Below are positions 32,459-43,103 of a stretch of DNA of 56,310 nucleotides, piece after piece. Below the pieces are notes generated by a model that was not told where the DNA came from, made no database searches, and saw only the letters and a list, made by a program, of their open reading frames with translations. This DNA comes from CAZRIP01 sp964600165 (GTDB taxonomy: Bacteria > Elusimicrobiota > Elusimicrobia > UBA1565 > UBA9628). Numbering within the stretch: position 1 is the stretch's first letter; the number at the start of each line of letters is the position of its first letter. The position numbers and the translations under genes are program-made. Location of the stretch: NCBI GenBank assembly GCA_964600165.1, contig CAZRIP010000008.1, forward strand, positions 1-56,310, read 5' to 3'.

Positions 32459-33522
32459 TATTTCACCTCTTTCAAGCCGAGTTGCTCTTTGAGCGCCTTG
32501 ACCGAGGCGAACAGCTCCGGAAGCCTCCGGTAAAGGACTTGCAGCTTCATCGACTCGCGATGCGGCATCGCCGGGTAGCCGAACATGATCGTACCGGCGG
32601 GGACGTCCGACATGATGCCGCTTTGCGCGCCGACCTGGACGCCGTCGCCGATCTTGATGTGGCCCACCAAGCCTACCTGCCCGCCCAAGACGACGTGGTG
32701 GCCCAATTCCGTGGAGCCCGCGATGCCGACCTGCGAGACGAGGATGCAGTGCGGGCCGATCTGGCAGCCGTGCGCGATCTGGACGAGATTGTCGATCTTC
32801 GTGCCTTGCCCGATGCGCGTCGAACCGACGCTCGCGCGGTCGATCGTCACGTTCGCGCCGATCTCGACGTCGTCGCCGATCTCGACGTTGCCGATCTGCG
32901 GCAGCTTGCGGTGCTTGCCGGTCTTCTTGTCCGGCGAAAAACCGAAGCCGTCGGCGCCGATGACGGCGCCCGAATGGACGATGCAGCGCTCGCCGAGCGC
33001 GCTGCGCTCGCGGATGACGACGCCGGGGTAGAGCTTGCCGTTCTTGCCGACTTTCGCGTCGCGGCCGATGAAGACTTGCGGACCGACCTCGGTTCCGTCG
33101 CCGATCTGGGCGCCGGCCTCGATCACGGCGAAGGCGCCCACGGACACGCCGGCGCCGAGCTGGGCCTTCGGAGAGACCGACGCCTTAGCGGCGATGCTCG
33201 CGGCGGTCTTGGGATTGATGAGCGCGTCGATGAGGCCGAGCACTTGGGAAAAAGCGTACTGCGGGTCGTCGACGAGGATGCGGTTCTTGCATTTGCCGGG
33301 AGCGGAGGCCGAGGCGAGCGGGAGCAAGAGGGCGCCCGCGTTCGACGCGGCGGCCTGCTCGGCGTATTTCGCGTTGCCCAAAAAGGCGATGTCCTTCGGC
33401 CCGGCCTCGCCGAGCGTGGCCGCGCCGTCGATGACGCGGCCGGAGTCTCCAACCAGCGTGCCGCCGACGAGCGCGGCGAGCTCCTTGAGGGTCTTGCCCA
33501 GCGGCGGCATCGTGGACGCCAT
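32458..33522 (-). CDS. lpxD: UDP-3-O-acylglucosamine N-acyltransferase
   Basis: This is a 354-residue LpxD. It has an N-terminal uridine-binding domain (KDIAFLGNAKYA), a hexapeptide-repeat left-handed helix and a C-terminal helix. The catalytic His is in QIAHGCQIG, and the DGFGFSPD substrate loop and IDRASVGSTRIG segment are present. It adds the amide-linked hydroxyacyl chain to the LpxC product. It starts directly after the Skp-like gene (one-base gap between that stop and this start). Confidence 0.96.
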   Translation of the reverse strand: MASTMPPLGKTLKELAALVGGTLVGDSGRVIDGAATLGEAGPKDIAFLGNAKYAEQAAASNAGALLLPLASASAPGKCKNRILVDDPQYAFSQVLGLIDALINPKTAASIAAKASVSPKAQLGAGVSVGAFAVIEAGAQIGDGTEVGPQVFIGRDAKVGKNGKLYPGVVIRERSALGERCIVHSGAVIGADGFGFSPDKKTGKHRKLPQIGNVEIGDDVEIGANVTIDRASVGSTRIGQGTKIDNLVQIAHGCQIGPHCILVSQVGIAGSTELGHHVVLGGQVGLVGHIKIGDGVQVGAQSGIMSDVPAGTIMFGYPAMPHRESMKLQVLYRRLPELFASVKALKEQLGLKEVK

Positions 33523-33523
33523 C

Positions 33524-34516
33524 CTATTGCTCTCCCTTGAGGAAGTTGAGCGTCTTCTCGGTCAGATCGACGGCGTCGTGGCCGTAGAGGATGCTGCCCT
33601 TGTCGACGATGACGCTGATGCCCTCTTTGCGCGCCACCTGCTGCACAGCCTTATATATCTTGCCGAGCAATATTTCAGTCTTGCGGCTCTCGAGGTCGAG
33701 GAGATTCTTTTCGGCCGAGGACTGCTGGTCCTTGAAGTCGGACTCTTTTTGCGCGAGCTCGCGCGCCTTGACCGCGATCTTGCCGTCGATCTCGACGAGC
33801 GCGGCGTTCAGGGGCGGCGTGATCGCCGAGGGGGTCGGCGCCGCCGTCGTCGCGACGGCGACTTGCGGCGGCGCGATGAACGCCGACGTCGACACGGTCG
33901 GCGCGATGGACGGCGCGGGCGCCGCGGGCGTCTGCGGCGGCTGCACGACGATCGGCGCCGTGCTCACGCCCGGGATGTTGATCGTGAGAGGTTCGGGCTT
34001 CTGGTAAGCGGGAGCTTTCATCGTTTCGGTCGAGACCATGCCGGGCAAGACGGCGGCCGACGGATACTGCGTCGGCGCGGACGCGGCCGGAGTCGAGATG
34101 ATCAAAGGGATGGTCGGCGGCGGCTTGGGGGCCTCGGGCGCGACGGGTTGCGGCTTGGGCGCTTCGGGAACGCGCGGAGGAGGAGGAGGGGCGGCCGGCG
34201 CCGCCGCGATGTCGACTACGGGGTTGCGCGCGATGAACTCGCGCTCGATCTTGAGCTGCGAGAGCTCGTTGCGCAGGCGCAAGATCTCGGCCTTGCGCAA
34301 GTTCAGCTGCTCCTCGGCTTGGCGGACGACTTCCTCGAAGTTCTCCTTGGAGCGCACGGTCTCCGGAAACGTCTTAAAGAGCCGCTGCATGTCGATGTAG
34401 CCGATCGAGCCGCGCTCGGCGCGGTTCTCCTCGAGCGAGAGCTCGATGGCCGAGGCGCCGGTCGATAGGAGAAGGAAAGAGGCAAGAAGCGCGAAGAGCG
34501 TGGAGTTCTTTTTCAT
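33524..34516 (-). CDS. OmpH/Skp-like periplasmic chaperone with a proline-rich insertion
   Basis: This is a 330-residue protein with a signal peptide (LFALLASFLLLSTGASA) and the Skp/OmpH start IGYIDMQRLFKTFPE, then a charged coiled coil. At about residues 95-215 a long Pro/Ala/Val/Thr-rich segment interrupts it. The coiled coil resumes (VEIDGKIAVKARELAQKESD) and the Skp-like C-terminus ends in ISVIVDKGSILYGHDAVDLT. Skp binds unfolded outer-membrane proteins on their way to BamA. Normal Skp is about 160 residues, so the insertion doubles its size. It sits between bamA and lpxD as in many diderms. Confidence 0.88.
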   Translation of the reverse strand: MKKNSTLFALLASFLLLSTGASAIELSLEENRAERGSIGYIDMQRLFKTFPETVRSKENFEEVVRQAEEQLNLRKAEILRLRNELSQLKIEREFIARNPVVDIAAAPAAPPPPPRVPEAPKPQPVAPEAPKPPPTIPLIISTPAASAPTQYPSAAVLPGMVSTETMKAPAYQKPEPLTINIPGVSTAPIVVQPPQTPAAPAPSIAPTVSTSAFIAPPQVAVATTAAPTPSAITPPLNAALVEIDGKIAVKARELAQKESDFKDQQSSAEKNLLDLESRKTEILLGKIYKAVQQVARKEGISVIVDKGSILYGHDAVDLTEKTLNFLKGEQ

Positions 34517-36979
34517 CTAGAAAAGGTTACCCAATCCGAAGTTGATCTCGTAGCGCTTCTCCCCTGGGATGTGGTTGAAGCCCCAGCCCCAGTCGAGGCG
34601 GATCGGAAACGCCGGCGTCGTGAAGCGGATGCCGAGGCCGACGTCCGTTTTGATGTCGCGATCGCCGCTGCCGACGCGGCCGCTGACGTCCTTCATGCGG
34701 TCCCAAGCCGAGCCGGCGTCGAAGAACGTGACGACCTTGACGATCGTCTTCCTGCGCTCGCGCGCGAGCGGGAAGCCGAGCTCGACGTTGAAGACGTCGA
34801 ACATCTTGCCGCCCGAGGGGAAGCCCACTTGCCCCGTCGGCGCGTAGCCGCGCAGCGTGTCCTGGCCGCCTAGGTAAAAGCGGTTGAAGACCGGGACCTC
34901 CTTGGTATCGCCGAACGGCGTGATGTAGGCCGCGCGGTTGGCGAACGTCAGCACGAGCGGATAATCCTCCACGGAGAAGAGCTTGAAATGGACCGAGTCG
35001 TTCAGGGAGGGCTTGAAGAAATCGATGCTGCCGCCGAGAGGTCCGCCCGCGAGCTGCGCGCCGATCGAGTGCCGGCTGCCCGACGTAGGATCCCATATGT
35101 TGTCGCGGGTGTCGCGAGCGAACTCGCCGGACACGGACGAATAGAGGCTCGTGCTCGGCGCCAGCGTGGTGTTGAACTGATCCTGGACGTCCGAGACCTG
35201 TATGCGCGAGATCGTGTACGACATGTTCAGGTGATACATGTCGTCGTTGAAGCGCGGCCCGAGGCGCAGCGTCGCGCCGGTGTTCTTCTCGGTGTAGGCC
35301 GAGATCGAGTTCTGAAACGGGTTGATTCGACGCGTGTTGAAGAGGTCGATGCCGAGGCTCGTCGGGTGGTTGCCGACCCACGGCGTCGTCCACGACACGG
35401 AATAGTCGAGCACCCGCTTGCCGAAGGACCACTGCACGGAAGCGCGCTGCGCGCGGCCGAAGAGGTTCATGTGCTGCAGGGAGAGAGTCCCGATCAGGCC
35501 GTCTATCGAAGAATAGGCGGCGCCCGCGGTCAGCACGCCGGGCTTGCCCTCGGTGACGTCGTAGGTCAGGTCGACTTTGTCCGGATCCGTCGGGCTTTGA
35601 ATGTCGATGTCGACGTCGTCGATGAAGCCCAGGTTCATGATCTTCTCGCGGCTCTTGCGGACCTTCGAGGCCTTGAACATGTCGCCCGGCTTGGTCGTGA
35701 CCTCGCGCTTGAGGATGTAGGTCTTGGTGCTCTTGTTTCCTTCGACGTCGACATGGTCGATGTAGACGATGTCGCCCTCGCTGATCTCGAAGTTGACGTC
35801 CATCTGGTCGGTCTTCGGGTTGTAAGTCTTGGTCGGCGTCACGCGCGCGCGCAGGCGCCCGACGTCGGCGTAGAGCTCTTGGACCGCGCGGATCGACTCG
35901 TCGAACTTCTCCTGGTTGAAGATCTTTCCGCGATGGTACTCGAGCGTCTTGGCGAGCGTCGACGAGACGTAGACCTCGTTGCCCGAGAAGGTCGTCTGGC
36001 CGAACTTGTACGGCCGGCCCTCGTCGATCGTCAGGTCGATGTAGATGCGCTCCTTGTCCTCGCTCGTCCAGACGGTCGGCGAGCTGACCTTCACGTCCAG
36101 AAAGCCGCGGTTCTTATAATAGGCCTCGAGCTTCTTGACGTCCTCGGGCAGGTCCTTGTCGGAGAAGACCTTCTTGCGGCGGTTGGTCATTTGCTTCTCA
36201 ATCTTCGACTGCTTGAACGCCTTGACCCCGCGCACCCAGACCCAGAAGATCTTGGATTTGGCGCCCTCCACGACGTGGAACGTCACCGTCGCCTGCAGCG
36301 TCGCGGTGTCGACCTCGACGGAACCCGTGGCCGTGGCGTCCAAGAATCCCTTCTCGTTGTACTTCTTGACGATCTTATCCTCGTCCTCGTGGAGCTTGAC
36401 GTTGTCGAGCGGGTCTTTGGTCTTGAGCGAGATCGCATCCGAGAGCTGGCCTTTCGAGAGCTTGTCGTTGCCTTCGAAGGCGATCTTCTTGATGACCGGC
36501 TTCTCGACGACTGCGAGCGTCAAGCGGATCGTCGTCGAGGAGCCGGCGACCTTGCGGTATTGCTCGGGCACGGGCTTGCCGGTCGAGGTCACGTCGGCCG
36601 AGACGCGCTCGAAGTCGCCCAAGCCGAGCACGCTTTGGATGTCGCGATCGAGATCGGGCCGGTCGTAGATATCGCCCTTCTTGGCCTTGATCTCCGAGCG
36701 GACCACGTTGAACTTCACGTTCTTGTTGCCGACGACGACGATGTCGCCTAGCACCCACGGGCGAGCCGGCGTAGGGACCTCGGCCGGGGCCGGCAGCGGC
36801 GTCGAGATCGAGACGGTGTACGTGGAAAGCGCCACGGCTGAGCTCGCGCTCGAGACAGCGACCGGCGCCGCCCCGGTGGTGACCGAAACCGCCGTGCCAG
36901 TTGACGTCGCGGTGTCTGTCGCCAGTGCGGGTGAGACCAAGACCGCGGACAAAAGGGTGCCCATGACGTAACGTATCAC
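34517..36979 (-). CDS. bamA: outer-membrane protein assembly factor BamA
   Basis: This is an 820-residue BamA, the core of the outer-membrane protein insertion machine. A signal peptide and a Ser/Thr/Ala/Val-rich linker (about residues 20-70) come first. Five POTRA domains follow, beginning near IVVVGNKNV, IAFEGNDKL, VWVRGVKAF, TTFSGNEVY and VDVEGNKST, then a 16-strand-type barrel. The protein ends in a terminal aromatic motif (GLGNLF). The start is GTG 36979 or ATG 36964; neither has a ribosome binding site, and TATAAT lies nine bases before the GTG. It leads the lipid A operon. The extra linker before POTRA1 is unusual. Confidence 0.96.
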   Translation of the reverse strand: MIRYVMGTLLSAVLVSPALATDTATSTGTAVSVTTGAAPVAVSSASSAVALSTYTVSISTPLPAPAEVPTPARPWVLGDIVVVGNKNVKFNVVRSEIKAKKGDIYDRPDLDRDIQSVLGLGDFERVSADVTSTGKPVPEQYRKVAGSSTTIRLTLAVVEKPVIKKIAFEGNDKLSKGQLSDAISLKTKDPLDNVKLHEDEDKIVKKYNEKGFLDATATGSVEVDTATLQATVTFHVVEGAKSKIFWVWVRGVKAFKQSKIEKQMTNRRKKVFSDKDLPEDVKKLEAYYKNRGFLDVKVSSPTVWTSEDKERIYIDLTIDEGRPYKFGQTTFSGNEVYVSSTLAKTLEYHRGKIFNQEKFDESIRAVQELYADVGRLRARVTPTKTYNPKTDQMDVNFEISEGDIVYIDHVDVEGNKSTKTYILKREVTTKPGDMFKASKVRKSREKIMNLGFIDDVDIDIQSPTDPDKVDLTYDVTEGKPGVLTAGAAYSSIDGLIGTLSLQHMNLFGRAQRASVQWSFGKRVLDYSVSWTTPWVGNHPTSLGIDLFNTRRINPFQNSISAYTEKNTGATLRLGPRFNDDMYHLNMSYTISRIQVSDVQDQFNTTLAPSTSLYSSVSGEFARDTRDNIWDPTSGSRHSIGAQLAGGPLGGSIDFFKPSLNDSVHFKLFSVEDYPLVLTFANRAAYITPFGDTKEVPVFNRFYLGGQDTLRGYAPTGQVGFPSGGKMFDVFNVELGFPLARERRKTIVKVVTFFDAGSAWDRMKDVSGRVGSGDRDIKTDVGLGIRFTTPAFPIRLDWGWGFNHIPGEKRYEINFGLGNLF

Positions 36980-36988
36980 GCCGGGGCG

Positions 36989-36994
36989 ATTATA
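36989..36994 (-). promoter_or_regulatory. TATAAT -10 box upstream of bamA
   Basis: A perfect TATAAT on the minus strand lies nine bases before the GTG and 24 before the alternative ATG of bamA. It would start the whole lipid A operon. No consensus -35 is at the right distance; two 10-base direct repeats lie further upstream. Confidence 0.5.
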
Positions 36995-37035
36995 CTAAAT
37001 AAGGAATGAGATTGGGGAAGGGCGGCCGGGAAAGG

Positions 37036-37068
37036 ATTCTACAATAAAAACAACGATAATTCTACAAT
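37036..37068 (-). repeat. tandem 10-base direct repeat upstream of the bamA operon
   Basis: ATTGTAGAAT occurs twice on the minus strand (37068-37059 and 37045-37036), 23 bases apart, about two helical turns. The outer copy overlaps the stop codon of the methyltransferase gene. Each copy contains TAGAAT, so they may be extra -10 boxes or a regulator-binding site for the bamA-lpx operon. Confidence 0.45.
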
Positions 37069-37625
37069 CCAGGGATCAGCGCCGGCACTTCGCGCTGATA
37101 GGCGCGGTAAGCGTCGCCGAAATGCGCGGCGAGCAGCGTCTCCTCTTGGCGGATCTTGAGCTTGAAGCCCGCGGCGATGATCGCGAAACCGGCGAGGCCC
37201 GCAAGGGTTCCGCGCGCGCATGCCGTGGCCGCGAGCGCGAGCAGGAGCCCGGTGTAGATCGGATGGCGCGTCAGAGCGTAGGGGCCGGTGCGCACGATCT
37301 TGTGCTCGGCCTTGAGCGTGACGATGCCGCTCCAGAGTTTTCCGAGGTGCACGCGCGCCCAGACGGCATGGGCGATGCCGAGCGCGGTCAGCGCCACGCA
37401 GGGCCAGACGAGCGCGCCGCCGCGGGAGATCACGACGGTCTTGAGGAGCGCGACGTGAACGCGGCCACCGGCGAGCAGATAGGCTCCGAAGGCCGTCGGC
37501 AGCCCGTGCTTCAGGCGCTCGGAGCGCGGCTGCTGCGAGACCGTCGCGTTCGTGCGCAGCGCGAAAAGCGCCCACAAGGCGGCCCAGACGAGCCACAGCG
37601 CGGCGAGGCAGCGCCCCGGGGTCAC
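37062..37625 (-). CDS. isoprenylcysteine carboxyl methyltransferase-family membrane protein
   Basis: This is a 187-residue membrane protein with four to five hydrophobic segments. The C-terminal half has the ICMT/phospholipid-methyltransferase signature: HKIVRTGPYALTRHPIYTG (SAM-binding RHP motif) and the EETLLAAHFGDAYRAYQREVP tail. Bacterial members methylate varied small or lipid substrates, so the target here is unknown. The start is GTG at 37625, four bases after the preceding stop. Co-transcription with that upstream gene is likely. Confidence 0.85.
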   Translation of the reverse strand: MTPGRCLAALWLVWAALWALFALRTNATVSQQPRSERLKHGLPTAFGAYLLAGGRVHVALLKTVVISRGGALVWPCVALTALGIAHAVWARVHLGKLWSGIVTLKAEHKIVRTGPYALTRHPIYTGLLLALAATACARGTLAGLAGFAIIAAGFKLKIRQEETLLAAHFGDAYRAYQREVPALIPGL

Positions 37626-37629
37626 GACT

Positions 37630-38175
37630 CTAGAGCGAGTTGAGGAACTTCAGCAGCCCGGCCTTGATCGCTTCCCGATTGGGAAGGACGGCCTGGGGAT
37701 CGAGATAATTCTTTCCCGCGAAGAAGACCTGGCCGCCGCGCGAGACGTTCTCGCCGACCTTGAACGAGCCGTCTTTATAGAAGGCCCAGGTCATCTTGAA
37801 CATCTTGCCGCCGACGGGCTGAGCGACGAGCTCGAGCTCGTGGGTATAGGAGTTGTCGACGTGGACGACGAGCCCGTCCGCGCCGCGCCCGGAGACCGTC
37901 TCGTATTTCGGGAACTGCGACGTCGCCTCGTCGTTGGAGAGCTTCTTGAACTCCACGCCTTCCTTGGCGGCGTCGGCGATGATCCCCTCGAGCAGCGTCG
38001 TCAGCTCGCCGCCTCGATCCGACATCGCTTTTTGGCGCTCCTCGGGAGTTATCGCGCCGGCTTTTTTCTGATGGAGCTTGGCCTGGCGCGCCTTGAGCGC
38101 CGCGAGGCCGGGGTCGGGATCTTGCGCGAAGCAGGACGCGCACGCCAGCAAGAGAAGCGCGGAGAGGCGGATCAT
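37630..38175 (-). CDS. secreted protein of unknown function
   Basis: This is a 181-residue protein with a signal-peptide-like N-terminus ending in a Cys (LLLACASC), so it may be a lipoprotein. A charged helical stretch follows (residues about 25-70), then a beta-rich domain with paired segments such as VVHVDNSYTHELELVAQPVGGKMFKMTWAFY. No known family recognised. TACACT seven bases before the ATG and absence of a ribosome binding site suggest a leaderless messenger, less certain than elsewhere. Confidence 0.72.
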   Translation of the reverse strand: MIRLSALLLLACASCFAQDPDPGLAALKARQAKLHQKKAGAITPEERQKAMSDRGGELTTLLEGIIADAAKEGVEFKKLSNDEATSQFPKYETVSGRGADGLVVHVDNSYTHELELVAQPVGGKMFKMTWAFYKDGSFKVGENVSRGGQVFFAGKNYLDPQAVLPNREAIKAGLLKFLNSL

Positions 38176-38182
38176 TTTATCG

Positions 38183-38188
38183 AGTGTA
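38183..38188 (-). promoter_or_regulatory. TACACT -10-like box for the gene at 38175
   Basis: TACACT fits TANNNT and lies seven bases before the ATG on the minus strand; there is no ribosome binding site and no clear -35. Confidence 0.3.
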
Positions 38189-38202
38189 GTAAATCCTAGG
38201 CG

Positions 38203-38811
38203 TCAATTGAAGTTGACCCGCGGGTTTTGCGGGAACGGAATGTTCGGCCCGTTGGGCTGGGGTTGCTCGCGGCACCAGACGTTGCGCGAGGAGAGGAGAT
38301 AGCTCTTGCCGTGGACCACGGACTTGAACGCGCCGACGGCGGCGCCGGTCTTGGCGTCCGCGAAGTCGACGTTCCAGGATTCATCGCCGTGGCGCCAAGT
38401 CTCCTCCGTCAACCACGTGCCGCCGATGCCGCAGACGCCGCCGGAGCCGGTCTGGAGCCACGTCGGGCCGTAGAGCTCGACGGCGCGCGCGCTCGCGACG
38501 TCCACCGCCTGCCCGAGCTCGGCGCCGCGGGCCTTGAAGTTCCAGTCGCCGCTTGAATCCGGAACGCGGCCGGAGAACTTCGCCTTGGCGCCGCCTTGCT
38601 CGAGGCTGACCGTGAACTTGCGCCCGCTGTCGCCGGAGAAGACCACCTTGAGCGGCCCGGCGGCGAAGTCGACCTTGGAGCCGCTTTGATCGACGATGGT
38701 AAGCGGCTGGGAGCCGGCGAGCGTGAGTTGGCCGGTGCGCGTCTCCTCGCCGCAGCCGGCGAGCAAGGCGAAAGCGGCGACGAAGGGCAACAGCAGCTTC
38801 TTTGTCTTCAT
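38203..38811 (-). CDS. lipoprotein of unknown function
   Basis: This 202-residue protein begins with a lipoprotein signal (KKLLLPFVAAFALLAGC, lipobox LAGC). A beta-rich domain follows that I do not recognise (SQPLTIVDQSGSKVDFAAG, RKFTVSLEQGGAKAKFSG), then a Trp-rich C-terminal half with CGIGGTWLTEETWRHG and NVWCREQ (two Cys that may form a disulfide). I choose ATG 38811: GGAGG at 38822-38826 is ten bases upstream, whereas the earlier ATG at 38820 would be only one base from it. It follows the inositol cluster by about 20 bases and may be co-transcribed. Confidence 0.78.
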   Translation of the reverse strand: MKTKKLLLPFVAAFALLAGCGEETRTGQLTLAGSQPLTIVDQSGSKVDFAAGPLKVVFSGDSGRKFTVSLEQGGAKAKFSGRVPDSSGDWNFKARGAELGQAVDVASARAVELYGPTWLQTGSGGVCGIGGTWLTEETWRHGDESWNVDFADAKTGAAVGAFKSVVHGKSYLLSSRNVWCREQPQPNGPNIPFPQNPRVNFN

Positions 38812-38830
38812 GACCTTCATTCCTCCATCA

Positions 38831-39570
38831 TTAGTGCGCGCGGCGCGCCGCGCGCTGCGGAAATAGGATGACGCCCGCCGACATGAAGGCGAGCAGCGCT
38901 CCCGAGGCGGCGAAGCGGCCGAGCGCGAGCCCTCCGTCGGAGACCGGCTTGTCGAGGAAATCGCCGACGACGGCGCCGAGCGGCCGGGTGAGGACGAAAG
39001 CGGCCCAGAAGAGAGCCGTCCGCGAGGCGCGCGTGAAGAAGTAGGCCGCCGCGACCGCGGCGAGCAGCGCGCCGAAGACGGCGGCGCTGCCGAGGTAGCC
39101 CAGGCCCGCCGAGTCCGCGGTCCAGTCCCCGAGCGCGGTGCCGAGCGTCTGCGAGAACATGATCGTCGTCCAGTAAAACGCCTCGGTCTCGGGCGAATCG
39201 ACCGTCTCGATCGAGATGGAGCCCGTGGCGCGCTTCCAGGTATATAGGGACGCCAGAAGAAGCGCGAGCAGCAGCGACGAGCCGCCGGCGTAGCCGATGT
39301 GAAGCGAGCGGTCCGCGAAGTCGGCGAGCGTCGTGCCCACGGTCGTCGTCGCCACGATCGTGACCCAATAGACCGCGGGGTGGAACTTCCGCGCTCGGAT
39401 TTGGACCGCGACGGCGGCGACGAAGATCGCGCCGAAGATCGCCGTCGAGAGCAGATAGCCAAAGCCCAGCGACATCGACAACGCGTCGCCCGCGGTCTCG
39501 CCGAGGGTCGTCGCGGCGACCTTGACGAGCCAGAAGGCGAGCGCGACCTCCGGGACCTTGACTTCCCGGC

Positions 39571-39574
<4 letters not shown>
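38831..39574 (-). CDS. DUF347-repeat membrane protein (COG4705-like)
   Basis: This is a 247-residue membrane protein made of four copies of the DUF347 repeat, each with an aromatic start and a T-x-G-x-x-x-x-D core: FWLVKVAATTLGETAGD, YWVTIVATTTVGTTLAD, YWTTIMFSQTLGTALGD and FWAAFVLTRPLGAVVGD. Each repeat spans about two membrane helices. The family has no established function that I know; conserved acidic residues in the membrane suggest a transporter. The start is GTG overlapping the inositol-phosphate synthase TGA. As the last gene of the inositol cluster it might move the pathway's product or substrate. Confidence 0.85.
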
Positions 39575-40971
<1,397 letters not shown>

Positions 40972-42069
40972 TGTTCCCTCTCTGGAGATAGAGCGTCATG
41001 GCGAAAAACAACAGCGAACCGACGGCCGTCGCCCACATGAACTCGTAGAGGCGGTCGATGTAGGCGAGGACGAGCAACAGATAAATGAAGTCCCTGGCCG
41101 CCAGAAAATCCTCGACGCGCGTGAGCGCGCTCGTCAGCCCCGCCGGCGCGGCGGCCTCGCGCGGAGCCTTGCGCTGCAAGTAGACGAGGACGGCCGAGCC
41201 GATCGTGCCCACGCAGGCGGCCAGGCCCAGGATGATCGGGATGACGTTCCGGTCGGCTTTGTAAAAGCCGATCGCCAGGCACGAGAACAGCGCGACGTGC
41301 ACGAGATTGTCGCCCCAGAAATCAAGCGCGCGGCCTAGAGCGCTTTCCTGGAAGCGGATGCGGGCGAGCTCTCCGTCGCAGCCGTCCAGGACCGAATGAA
41401 GCCAGATTAACGCGGCGCCTGAAAGGCGCTGCGCGTGGCCGGGGTGCAGGAAAAAGCTCGCGCCGACGAGGCCGATCAGCGAGCTCATCAACGTCATCGC
41501 GTTCGGCGTGACCCACGTGTCCAGCAGAAAGCTCGATACCGCGAGCGAGATGTAGCGGTCGAAGTGGCGCGCCATGAAGCCGTCTTGGCTCTTGCCGCCC
41601 ATGGCGAGCAGCCAGCTCATCGCCGGGCCGCGGCCGACGGGCGACCTGAGCCTGACCGAGGCGCCCTCGGGAAGGCTTTGCGCGCCGCCCGCCGTCAGGC
41701 GATCAGGCCGAAAGGGAAATACTTGGATCGCCGCGGCGCCGCCCGGGTCGGCGAGATTGGTCGGGGCGGGGTACGCGTTCTCGGCGACGTAGCGCAAGGT
41801 TTCAACCCGGATAAAGTGATCGCCGGACGCGACGACGTAGGGGGTGGGGCACTCCGGCGTCGAGCCGTGGATCGCCTGCCAGTTGAGCTCGAGGCCCGGC
41901 GGGAGGCGTTGAGCGGCCAAAACGGCCGGCTGCGGCGGCTGCGCCGAGATCCATACGCGCTTGAAGCCCGCGCGCGAAAGCGTCCACAGCTGGCGCTCAA
42001 GCACCGATAAGCCGCCGACGCGCTCGAACATCAGGTGCGGATGCGCGACGAGCAGGACGGCGTTCTCGG

Positions 42070-43101
42070 TCATCGGAATTGAGCCTGCCCGGACAACTTC
42101 TGGAAGCTCTCGCGCACCGCGCTGCGTCCGACCCGCGCCGATTGATAGGCGCGCTGGATCGTCTGCAGGCAGAAGCCCGCTTCTTCGAGGTTGCGACCGC
42201 GGACGCCGGCGTCCGCGAGCTCCGCGGCGAACTCGGGCAAGAGCGCCGCCATCCAATCGGGATGGGCCGACCCGGCTGAAAGCTTTCGTTCGAACTCGAC
42301 CGTCTCGGCGCCCCGCGGGCCTTCGAAGACGAGCTCGCCGTCGCGCAGCTCGATCGAGCCCTTCTCGCCGTGAATGACGGCGGTGTTCGAGCGGGCGGCT
42401 CCGGCCCAGGTAAGCCAAAGATCGGCGGTGGCCTGCGCGTACTCGAGGGTGATCTTGGCCGTGGTCTCCGCGCCCTCGGCGGGCGAGAGCTTGGCGGACA
42501 GCCGCTTCGGGTTGCCGGGAAGGATCCTGTGAAGGAGATAGAAATTGTGCCAGCCGTGGTCGACGAGAACGCCGCCGCCCGCGAGCGCCGCGTCCTGGCG
42601 CCAGTCTCCGGGCAGCGCGCTGCGCGCGGGTTGGGTGCGGCTGACGAACAGGGCGGCGTGGCGGACCTCGCCGATAAGAGGAAGCCTCGCGAAGACGGCG
42701 CGCCACTGCGGCGAGCAAGCCCAATTATGCACCGTGAACACGCAGCGCTCGGCGGCGCGCGAGGCGGCCTTGACGCGCGCGTAGTCCTCGATCGAGAGCG
42801 CGAGCGGCTTTTCGCAGAGCACGTGGAGCTTGGCCTCGAGGGCGGCCAGCACGAGCCCGGCGTGCAAAAAGGGCGGCGTCGCCACGTCGACGAAGTCGAG
42901 GTCTTTCTCCTCGCGAAGCAAGGCCTCGGGAGTCTCGTAGATCCTGGCGTCCGGCAGCGCGGCTTTCGCGGCCGCGCGGCGCGCGCCGTCGGCCTCGGCC
43001 ACGGCGCACAGCTCGAAGTCCGGGCTCGTCGCGAAAGCCGGAAGATGCGCCTTCTCGGCGACCGCGCCAAATCCCAAAAGCGCTCCGAGCCGTCGGGCCA
43101 T
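42070..43101 (-). CDS. Gfo/Idh/MocA-family oxidoreductase in the inositol cluster
   Basis: This is a 343-residue NAD(P)-dependent dehydrogenase with a Rossmann N-terminus (LLGFGAVAEKAHLP), the DFVDVATPPFLH segment, the catalytic-region CEKPLA Lys, and the GGVLVDHGWHNFYLLH active-site region. The family includes inositol 2-dehydrogenases and sugar dehydrogenases. In this cluster, oxidation of an inositol hydroxyl to a ketone that the neighbouring aminotransferase could use is a reasonable inference. The gene begins two bases after the aminotransferase stop and overlaps the phosphotransferase start (ATGA). Confidence 0.87.
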   Translation of the reverse strand: MARRLGALLGFGAVAEKAHLPAFATSPDFELCAVAEADGARRAAAKAALPDARIYETPEALLREEKDLDFVDVATPPFLHAGLVLAALEAKLHVLCEKPLALSIEDYARVKAASRAAERCVFTVHNWACSPQWRAVFARLPLIGEVRHAALFVSRTQPARSALPGDWRQDAALAGGGVLVDHGWHNFYLLHRILPGNPKRLSAKLSPAEGAETTAKITLEYAQATADLWLTWAGAARSNTAVIHGEKGSIELRDGELVFEGPRGAETVEFERKLSAGSAHPDWMAALLPEFAAELADAGVRGRNLEEAGFCLQTIQRAYQSARVGRSAVRESFQKLSGQAQFR

Positions 43102-43103
43102 GC

